DNA of 64,000 nt, from NCBI GenBank assembly GCA_033239525.1, contig BSYO01000011.1, positions 8,647,973 through 8,711,972 of the forward strand, in the 5' to 3' direction. Under the pieces are notes generated by a model. It searched no databases, was not told the origin of the DNA, and saw only the letters and a program-made list of their open reading frames with translations. The number at the start of each line of letters is the position of its first letter. Positions within the stretch are counted from its first letter, which is position 1. Below are positions 33,172 through 40,777 of the stretch, one piece after another. This stretch comes from Nepenthes gracilis (taxonomy: Eukaryota > Streptophyta > Magnoliopsida > Caryophyllales > Nepenthaceae). Made by a program: the position numbers and the translations under genes.

Positions 33172-33699
33172 TGTAAATGGTCGTATTTTATGTGTTTTTT
33201 TAAGAATATGAATGTTTTAATATTGAAAAATTATAAAAAAATGCTTTCTCAAATTGTGTTTCTTTGTTTTAACATTGTTAAGAGTTCCTTCATGATCAAT
33301 ATACCAATGGATATTTGTGTTTATGCATTTGTTTTGCTTCATCCTGAGTTTTTTTTTTCAAATTATTTTTTTACGCTCGATTTGCATCAGAAATTACCAT
33401 AACTATTACACAACGCAAAAATAAAGTAAAAAAATTACTAAATTTAATAATATATTAAATTATTTTACAATGAGTTTAGATAATATCCATAATATATGGT
33501 AAACATATTGTACTGATTCAAGTTTTAAAGTTATGATAGTGTTGTTTAAACCAAATGAAAAATCACAAATGAAGAAGACTGTGTAGGATGTCTTGTTTAG
33601 CTTTGTTTTAGCCCAAACAACTTAACCAGGAAATAAATTTAAGGCAAAAAGTCCTTATGTCATTTTGAAATTTAAATCCAACACAGTAAAATCAAATTA
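33172..33699. other. AT-rich spacer
   Basis: No gene or structured repeat seen. Confidence 0.6.
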
Positions 33700-33970
33700 A
33701 TTTTAGAGAGAAAAAAAAAAAACTATAATCCTTCTTAGATTTTTTTTGTAATTATTGCAGTTTATTTGTGTTATATAGTTATATATATATATATATATAT
33801 ATTATTTCTAATATAATGTCAACTTTTTATTGTATAAAACATTAGATAGCATAGTTATTATATCATTAATAAAATTTTAATTATATATATATTTTTTAAA
33901 AGGAGAATAAAACTCTATATCAATTAACATGTGGATTATATTATCATCCTCTCTTATAGATTTCGATTTA
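33700..33970 (+). repeat. Copy 1 of a host segment duplicated around E4
   Basis: GCAGTTTATTTGTG, a TA run (33779-33800), TAATATAATGTCA, AAACATTAGATAGCAT and ATATATATTTTTTAAAAG reappear in the same order in copy 2. Copy 2 is 34105-34176 plus 47289-47510 once E4 is removed. Confidence 0.7.
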
Positions 33971-34079
33971 TGTGATTTTAACTATTATTGTTATTTTGTA
34001 TATAATATAATTATTTTCATTTTTAATTTTTTATCGGGTGTCAGAGAATTTTATCATAACTTTATCTTTTTAGAAAAAA

Positions 34080-34133
34080 CAATAATATAATACTTTTTAA
34101 TTTTTCTTATACTTATTACAGTTTATTTGTGAC

Positions 34134-34176
<43 letters not shown>
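34080..34176 (+). repeat. Copy 2 (left part), ending in TA microsatellite
   Basis: ACAGTTTATTTGTGACAATT followed by a TA run at 34139-34176. E4 is inserted in this run and copy 2 continues at 47289. Confidence 0.7.
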
Positions 34177-34181
<5 letters not shown>

Positions 34182-35144
34182 CGTAGGGTCCAAGGTTGTC
34201 GTGCACGGACAGGAGCGCCTTTGATTCCTAGCGTGCGGTCGCTCGGAAGAAGGGTCCGGGTCTCCGTCTCTAAAACCTGGCCCGCACAACACAAACAAAC
34301 AAGAGGGGTGAAAGTGTCTGGCAGGATTTCTCCCACCGAGCCGCTCCGACACTCAAGTCACAAATTCTCGCATGAACGGAAATGGCGCATGCTAAGGTGG
34401 TGCGCGGAGAAATGCTGTGAAAGCGTAGAAGTATGTGGGGAAATGTAGTGAGCAGGTGTTGGAAGGCCTGGCTTCCGTAATGCACCGTAGTGGGTGGCTA
34501 ACTCTCCCGTGATCTCAGAGGATGCTGGGATGGCGAGCGAGTCAGCTAGATGAGGCAATACTCTGCTTTGACTCGTCACTCTTGTGTTTCTAGAGAAAGG
34601 GGAAGGAAGATGATCAAGGATGCTTGAAGCGATGTTCAGTGAAGATCGTAGTTTGATCGAAGAGTTCAAGGTCTCAAGGTTGATCGTAAAGTCGATGAAG
34701 ATCGAAAAGGTCCTTTTCTCTATGGGGTGTGGGGTTTTTATACGCCTCACCCCGTTGGACTTTTGGGCGTCAAAATGCCCGTTGCTAGGGCTATTCGCCC
34801 GATGGTCGTGTCATGGACCGCCCGGTCACGCCGGCTGCCCTGTTGCCCGTGCTTGGCACGCTAGCGAGCGTTATTGACCACGCCCGATTTTCTCGGGAAG
34901 GGGATTGGTTGGCGTGTCTGCAGACGGCAGCGGGTGGCGTTGGCGCTGCGCCAGCCACACCTCTGTTGGCTAGCCTTTCCGCCTTTTCGTCCTGTTCCCG
35001 GCGACGCATTTAATACGCCGCAGGTTACCGTTGCCTCCTTCCATTGCGGGCTTGCGCCTTTCATGGGCTTCTGATCTCTTCATGGACCGCGACTCGCTTC
35101 GTGGGCCTGGGCCTGTCTCATGGGCCAGGATATGGGACCCAACA
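34177..35144 (-). repeat. 3' LTR of E4
   Basis: This 968-bp LTR pairs with 46305-47288. The middle (about 34450-34770) is nearly identical to its partner. Both ends are much more diverged and carry small indels. Confidence 0.92.
34735..34742 (-). promoter_or_regulatory. TATA box of E4 3' LTR
   Basis: TATAAAAA on the minus strand (GGCGTATAAAAACCCC context). The same box is at 46885-46892 in the 5' LTR, and TATAAGAG is at 59007-59014 in E5. Confidence 0.75.
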
Positions 35145-35161
35145 CTAGCCCCCCATCCCTG
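35145..35161 (-). other. Polypurine tract of E4
   Basis: On the minus strand CAGGGATGGGGGGCTAG abuts the TGTTGGG start of the 3' LTR. Confidence 0.85.
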
Positions 35162-35431
35162 GGCCGGCCAGTGGTCGGGCCTGGCATGTCCATTTGGCCC
35201 ATTTACACGGCCTCGTACCCTTCCTCGTGCCGCGTCACTTTTGTCGTCTTCCAAGTTCGCGCCTTTCCCAGGGCCAGGGCAGGCTTTTTCAGGCGCTGTC
35301 GCGACCCGTCACCTCGCCCGGCGAGATTCGCGCGCCTTGGGTTGCGTATGACTAGTGGTTGCTGTTGTTGCCTGAAAGATGTTTGCTGGATGCCGTGTCG
35401 CACTGGGTGAAGGGATGTCCTGCGTCTTGCC

Positions 35432-35439
35432 CATAAATA
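35432..35439 (+). promoter_or_regulatory. TATA-type box of antisense module a (E4)
   Basis: CATAAATA in the context GCCCATAAATAG, conserved at 59692-59699 in E5 with the following GGGGCACT and TTCATCCCT blocks. Confidence 0.55.
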
Positions 35440-36069
35440 GGGGGGCACTTGAGCGAGTGAAGTTCATCCCTCACCAACGAATTCAGAGAGGCGATGAGGA
35501 GATTCTGGCTTTCCCCGCCCCTGGTGGGCACTCGAGAAGGAGTTGGATGGACCACTTGCATGCCTGAGATCCCTGGTGGAGACCGCTGTAGTCCTAGCCT
35601 CGTGGCTTGCTTTCTTTGCTAACGAGAGTGGCTTGGCCATTCTGCCTTTGTCACGCGCTTCCTTCCGGGTTGTGGCCTGGCTAGGCTGAGTGGATTCTTT
35701 GACTTCCCCCGCGTACCTTCTTCTGCTTGAGAAGGCTTTCGCAGGGGATTCCTTCGCGGGCCAGGCCAGGGCGCCAACCACGGGAGGGGTGCGAGGTCGC
35801 AGGCCCTCCGGGAAGCCGGGCTTGACACCGAACTTTCCCGAGTGCCTCGACTTCAGTGCTTCCGGACCCCGGTGGATCGAATGCCGGAGACTCCCACCGG
35901 GATGCTCCCGCTCCCGCCCGGTTGCCGGTGCAATCCGCGGTCAGCAGCGTCGGCTGTCACGGCTCTCTCGGGACGAGGTACGAGGCATACCAGCTTCGCA
36001 CTAATCTTCTTTTCGTCTTTTCGCGACTTCATGGTTGTAGATCTTGTACTTTGCAAGAAAGCATTGATT

Positions 36070-36075
36070 AATAAA
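36070..36075 (+). terminator. AATAAA of antisense module a (E4)
   Basis: AATAAA within GATTAATAAAAGAAGTAG, conserved at 60370-60375 in E5. Confidence 0.5.
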
Positions 36076-36366
36076 AGAAGTAGCCTCTTTTGCCTTCAAT
36101 TTTTGTTTCTTCTCCGTAAGTGCTTTTCTGTTGCCGGGCGTTTTGCCCTGAAGATCCACGCGTCATCCTTTGGGGGCCTGTGGGGTCCCTGTCAACTGTC
36201 ACGTCCCCTGGGCTGCCAGCGCATTTAATTTCTGCGCGGCCAGGAGACGTCGCTCCGTCTTGGAAACGCGCGAGTTTTCAGGGGCCTCCCACGTGGTGGA
36301 ACCTCATTGGCCCTCCCTTAAATGCTTTTCGCCCTTTGGGTTTGCCGCTTTTCCAGAAGATTTGCC

Positions 36367-36374
36367 TATTTAAA
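36367..36374 (+). promoter_or_regulatory. TATA-type box of antisense module b (E4)
   Basis: TATTTAAA 102 bp before the module b ATG. In E5 the same box (60679-60686) stands 101 bp before its ATG. Confidence 0.6.
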
Positions 36375-36468
36375 TGCGCCACTTTTTCCTGAAATCTGGC
36401 ACGCCTTCGTACTTGTTCATCCACTGGCAGTTCGATCTTCCTCTGCGTATCTTTTTGTTGCGAAATCG

Positions 36469-37122
36469 ATGGGAGACTCCTCTAATGACACGGAGCCCTC
36501 CACTCACGAGTCCGAGTTCGGCTCTAACGCTCCCGCGTCTTCAGGGGCCTACACCTCAGGAGGGGTTCGCTCTGAAGCCACGGTTGCCGGCCCTTCTCGG
36601 AGTCGGGGGGTTCCTCCGGGCTTCGAGGGGGTCCCACCGCGTCGCGAGGCTGCAACGATCGAAATAGAGTGGCTGAGAGCCCGCGTTGCACACTTGGAGA
36701 ATGCTCTGGCCGAGTCGGAGGCCAGAGCCATACGGCTGGCGGATGCCAACGTGGGGGCGCAGGGCCGCATACTGGCACTTGAGGAAGAGATGGAGCAACT
36801 TGGGAGGCGTCACAAGGCTGAAGTGGCTGCGCTGCGGACGGAGATGAGGTCGATGCTCCGGCCGGAGGAAATGAGATCGGACTTGGATCGGAGATATTTC
36901 GACGCCGTTAGGCTTTGCCAAGGCTTGTATCCTTTGGAGGATCCGGGCTTCCGCGTGGGTGTCCTAGATCCTCGTAAATCGTCCGCCAAGACCCGTGATC
37001 AATTCTTTGGACTATCCCGTTCAAAGTTCCTCTTCCGGCCACCGGGATCGTTGATCGTTTTGCCATCGTTGTATTCTTTTCTTCTCTCTGCTAGTCGTTG
37101 TAACAGAATTGTTTTGCCGTAA
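36469..37122 (+). CDS. Antisense module b: coiled-coil protein of E4
   Basis: This open frame of 217 codons runs opposite to gag-pol. The start MGDSSNDTEPSTHESEFG matches MEDSSYDSERSSDDSEFG in E5. The order is an acidic/Ser N-terminus, a Gly/Pro linker (SEATVAGPS), a long coiled coil (WLRARVAHLENALAESEARA and ILALEEEMEQL, about residues 60-130), then the C-terminal motif DRRYFDAVRLCQGL...VGVLDP (about 140-170). The last ~45 residues have no match and probably follow a frame change. No enzymatic motif is present. The coiled coil suggests oligomerisation; the role is unknown. The C-terminal motif is shared with module c. Confidence 0.7.
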   Translation: MGDSSNDTEPSTHESEFGSNAPASSGAYTSGGVRSEATVAGPSRSRGVPPGFEGVPPRREAATIEIEWLRARVAHLENALAESEARAIRLADANVGAQGRILALEEEMEQLGRRHKAEVAALRTEMRSMLRPEEMRSDLDRRYFDAVRLCQGLYPLEDPGFRVGVLDPRKSSAKTRDQFFGLSRSKFLFRPPGSLIVLPSLYSFLLSASRCNRIVLP

Positions 37123-37424
37123 TGAGAATTTGCCTTTTGTATCGTCTCATGTGCTGCATCTTCTCGTTTCGTGGCGGTTTCTCTTTTTTTTTTCTTGCGC
37201 TTTCCGTGCGCGTCTTCAGGAGTTCTGCTATCGTAAGCCTTCATTTAATGCGGCGGCGCCAGCGTGGACCCTAGCCAGGTTGCTGAAGGGTCGCGCCCGT
37301 TAGCCTGGCGCCTAGCCATCATTGCGATTGATTGAGATTCTGCGGTGCGCTTTGATGCCACCACGTGCCTCAATCTCCGAAGGCGGCGTCGTTTCAGTTT
37401 CCCGCCTCTTGGCTTGGAGTCGTC
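37123..37424 (+). other. Intermodule spacer b-c (E4)
   Basis: It aligns loosely with 61330-61735 of E5 (GTTGTAAC, then ATTTAATGCGG / ATTTAATACGG). E5 has AATAAA at 61434-61439; E4 has lost it (ACAGAATTG). Confidence 0.5.
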
Positions 37425-37432
37425 TATTTAAA
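37425..37432 (+). promoter_or_regulatory. TATA-type box of antisense module c (E4)
   Basis: TATTTAAA 78 bp before the module c ATG. The same box is at 61736-61743 in E5. Confidence 0.6.
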
Positions 37433-38775
37433 CCAGGCGACAATCGTCTTCTTCCTTCCGCTGATTGCTTTTCCCTTTATCCCTGTGATTTTTGAGAGAC
37501 AAATGGCTGTGAAAGGAGAGAGTTCTTCTTCTTCCCATGTTTCCAGACTTGTGCGTCATGGTGTTCGCAATACCAAGTCGATTTTAACTGAGGTGTACAT
37601 AGCCTCTCTTAGGGTAGATTATGCGATTCCTGCTAACCTGAGTTCCCGTGTTCCCGGCGCTCAGGATAGAGCCCACGCCCCACCAGAGGATTTTATTACG
37701 GTGTACGAACATCATCTGAGGGGGGGGGCTTCGTTTTTCCGTGAACTGTGCGTTGCATGCGGTGGTCGAAGCGCTGGGAGTCGCATTGGCAAGGCTTCAT
37801 CCCAATGCCTTGCGCTATCTAGTATCTCTCTGCGTCTTCGCCCTGATGCACCAGTGTTCCTTTGACGCGAAGGCGACAAGGATCATTTTTCGGGCCACGG
37901 AGTCGGAGGACTGGATTTCGCTTTCCCCCAAGGCGGGGTACAACCTTCGCGGCACCAATCCTGACTCCGTGAAGGGTTGGAAGGAGCGCTTCTTCTTTCT
38001 ACAGGAGCCTTCTGATCAAGAGTTTCCGAAGGCGTGGGGCCCGATCTCGGAGTACTTCCGAGACAAGCCCACCGATGAAGACCTTGCAGAATCCTCGAAG
38101 CTGCTGTCCACCATTAAGGCGAAGGAAGAAAGGTTCAGGATCCAGGGTTACTTTCATACATCGGTCACGTTCGAGATCGGCAGATGGGGACCTCCTGCCA
38201 GTTGGGCGATAGCCGGCCCTGGTAAGGATTTTCCTGAAGAGACTGCCGCTTCCGTTCCGCCCGTGAGAATCGAGGTGGAAAGTTGCTCGTTGCTGTCGTT
38301 GTCGAGCGATGATGAAGACGCGGCTGCCCTTAAACGGCTAAGGGAAGCCGCAGGGACTCCTTTGAGGAGGTCCCGGAGACGAGTCGCTGGTCCTTCCACT
38401 GTGGGAAGTCCGGTTCGAAAGAGACCTACCAGAGCGGGTCGCCAGAGGGAAACTGCCGCACCCCCGTCGACTTCGACTGCGGAGCTAGCCGCTCGCGAAG
38501 TTGGTGAGGTCGAGTCCCCACCTACTGGGGATCCATCCACTGGTGGCGCTGCAGAGGCGACGGACGTCGCCGTCATATTGGAGGGCCGGAGAGGGGCCAT
38601 TTCTTCATTGTTTGAGAGTCTGCAGTGGGAGGCCCGTGAAGTCGTGGAGTTGCCAGCAATTTTGTAGAGCCCCTTTCTTCGCGCGCAGTATTTTTGAAGA
38701 CACGGGCTGCATTTCCGGAGGTTGGGACCGTTCTCTGCTGCAGATCCGGCTCGGGCCGACGAAGGGGAAGCCGGG

Positions 38776-39285
38776 GCGTCCTCGGGGCAAGAGCCCCGAG
38801 CGTCCTGCGGCTGCCCGCCCTTCGGTCGGCCCTCCTCCTCGCAGTCGAGAGGAAGCCGAGCCCCGGGGAGAGGTTCCTTGGATGAACTCCGGGCCCGATT
38901 GAGGTTTACTCTGCTCTCGGCTCTTGACACGGCACACGCGCGGCGGCTGGGGACGTCCTCGCGGCAAGAGCCTGCGAGCGCTCCTATGGCAGCCAGCCTT
39001 CCAGCCAGCCCTTCCCAAGCAGTCGAGGAGGGTGAGCCCCAGGGAGTGGCTTCTTTGGATGAGCTCGCGCGGGTCGCATGTTCAGAGGTTTGCACCGCTC
39101 CTGCTGCTGATGCGGTACAGGCTGGCGAAGGGGCAGCCGCGACGTCCTTGCGGCCAGAGCCCCCGAGCGCTCCTATGGCAGCCAGCCTTCCAGCCAGCCC
39201 TCCCCGAGCAGTTGAGGAAGCTGAGCCCCAAGGAGAAGCTCTTCCGGGCAATTTCGCACGCTTCCTGCGCGTCGCCCATCTTCTG
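38776..39285 (+). repeat. Three tandem ~180-bp units inside module c
   Basis: Units start at 38776, 38953 and 39142 with RCGTCCTCGSGGCAAGAGCC-type blocks. The second and third share CTCCTATGGCAGCCAGCCTT and AGCCAGCCCT. They encode Ala/Pro/Glu-rich segments (APMAASLPASP, EPQGE). The first unit is the most diverged. Confidence 0.75.
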
Positions 39286-39360
39286 GTACGGTTGCTTCCT
39301 TCTGGATTTCTTCCTTTGTTGTTCATTTCGGTAATGCTTCTGACTTTTCCTTCCGTGCAG
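39286..39360 (+). other. Predicted intron in module c (E4)
   Basis: CTG|GTACGGTT...TTTTCCTTCCGTGCAG|GCTCCTG: donor, T-rich tract and acceptor, 75 bp. It is a multiple of three and open, so it can be mistaken for hydrophobic coding sequence (LLPSGFLPLLFISVMLL). It sits just before the coiled-coil exon, as in E1 (11781-11852). Confidence 0.6.
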
Positions 39361-39780
39361 GCTCCTGATGATGCGGTCCCCCTCGAGGTGCGAGCTGACT
39401 CTTTTCGCGGGGACCTGGAGCGAACTATCATCAGCGGGCATCATCTTGTCCACGGCAGTCTGGCCCAAATCGCATCTCTTACAGAGGAGAACGGGCAGCT
39501 GCGGCAGAGAGTGGCGCAGCTGGAAGCTCTACTCGCCGCTTCAGAGAGCCGTGTCACCAGATTGGTTGGAGAGATAGTTGGTCGACATACTCCATTAGAG
39601 TGGCAGCAGGCGATGGACACTCGCTATTGGGATGGTATCCACTTGTGTCGCAGGATTGTCTCTCTGGCGGCTCCTCACGTCCCAGTTGGTGTCCTCCATC
39701 CAGAGAACGCCGGGGTAGAAGAGGCGTCGCGCCTGAAGGCTTTCCCTGAGGAAGCGGGTCCATCGAGCCTTCCCGATTAG

Positions 39781-40777
39781 CCTTTGCTGCCGTTGAGTTT
39801 TGAGACCAGTTTCCGTCTTTGTATCATATCTGTCTTTTGCATAAATGAGAAGCTTCTGTTTACACTTCGTGTCCATGCTTCTCTTATCGTAAAGTGTTGC
39901 TTACTTTTTGCTTTGTTTCCATTTGTTGGATCATGCTTCGTGTTTGAGCATTGGGCTCTTTGGAGCCGTTGTTGTTAAGGCCCTGTACAGGCGCCTTCTT
40001 GCGTGGTGCTCGTCCTTCGTAAGAGGATGTCATCACATCTAACACGTTTGGGGGGCTCGATCCCGGTGAAGCGGACATCGTCGCCAAGCCCCGGAGCCTC
40101 AACGAGGGTCGGTAGCGGTGATCGGGCCGCGGTAAAGGACTCCTAGGTCTAGGACTCGGTCGCGTATGATTGCGGGAGGTGCGTCGCTCCGCCAAAGCGT
40201 TATAATCACCAAGTTGAGGTCCTAGCCCACGACCATTGTAGATCGAGGGTGGTCTCTTGTTTGAAGAAGGTCGCCACGCCTGCGATTCTTTGCCCCTAAG
40301 GTTTTGTTGGCGTATTGTGGGGACTCCGGGAGCCCCCTGGCCTAATGTTTTGACCGCATGGGTCGTTGGCGTATAGCCTTTTTGGAATGGATCGCACGGA
40401 TCCTTTGTCCAAGCCTACAGGCCGGACGCTCCGGCCGACTAGCACGGGGCTTAGTCTCTGTGTGGCCGCTGGGGCCTTTTGGCGCGGGGCCATGGTGAGT
40501 GAAGCCGTCCTCAGGCCATCTGGCGTGAGGGCGGAGTCCTGAGACGGTCTGCTTTGGACCGCCAGGCATTGAGCAAAGGACTGGTTTTACGGACGGACGC
40601 CTGTCCTCCCGACTTAGGGGCAGTCTAGGTCGTTTGATTTAAGAATGCAATGCATGGCATTAACTCACACAAATGAATATGCAGCATGATATAGCAATTA
40701 TGATAATCAAAGATAAACTCATGTTCAAGCATTCATCATGATGCATGCGTGTGCGACTTACCTGAGTCTGAGTTGCA
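39781..40777. other. E4 spacer between antisense modules and integrase
   Basis: No gene seen. It contains the conserved motif (40610-40632). The GC-rich part 40290-40600 corresponds in position to the tandem repeats of E1 and E3, but I see no clear tandem units. Confidence 0.5.
40610..40632 (-). other. Conserved post-pol motif, E4 copy
   Basis: On the minus strand CGACCTAGACTGCCCCTAAG, about 150 bp after the integrase stop, matches 10735-10760 (E1) and 24303-24327 (E3). Confidence 0.6.

Larger units (their letters stand above)
35432..36090 (+). other. Antisense module a (E4): TATA-to-AATAAA transcription unit, coding uncertain
   Basis: A promoter-like CATAAATA (35432) and an AATAAA (36070-36075) bracket about 640 bp that aligns with 59692-60390 of E5. 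The first ATG starts MRRFWLSPP in E4 and MRRSWLSPP in E5, giving short peptides of about 40 residues. A second shared frame contains ANESGLAI or ANESGSAI and SFRVVA. In E5 a 179-codon frame covers the same stretch (59787-60326), while E4 is split among frames. I do not recognise a family. It may be a small protein gene, a decayed N-terminal exon, or a non-coding transcript. Confidence 0.4.
37503..39780 (+). pseudogene. Antisense module c: PF04195-like domain, repeats, coiled coil (E4)
   Basis: Starts MAVKGESSSSSHVSRLVRHG. The N-terminal domain has VDYAIPAN, FITVYEHHLRGG, HPNALRYLVSLCVF, DWISLSPKAG and GWKERFFFLQE (37503-38010), like the plant 'putative gypsy type transposon' family (PF04195, from memory). 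Next come an acidic and basic linker (SLSSDDEDAAALKRLREA), a three-unit ~180-bp repeat (38776-39285), a 75-bp GT-AG intron (39286-39360), and a C-terminal coiled coil (EENGQLRQRVAQLEALLAAS) with the motif DTRYWDGIHLCRRI...VGVLHPEN. Breaks: one extra G in a G tract near 37730, TAG at 38665-38667 and TGA at 38695-38697, after which the same frame continues to 39780. Its function is unknown. Confidence 0.72.

Noticed and set aside
37720..37740. Programmed ribosomal frameshift at the module c G-run
   Set aside because: Run length differs between copies (nine and five Gs) and E5 has another compensating shift. Slippage or assembly error is simpler; reported only as a low-interest check.
39286..39360. 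Hydrophobic stretch LLPSGFLPLLFISVMLL as a membrane segment of module c
   Set aside because: It is bounded by consensus GT and AG with a T-rich tract and matches an intron position in E1. A translated intron is more likely.
38154..39431. 425-codon minus-strand open frame across module c, and similar antisense frames at 38605-39018
   Set aside because: Shadow of the GC-rich repetitive coding strand of module c. It lacks any family motif, whereas the '+' frame carries the conserved domain, coiled coil and C-terminal motif.
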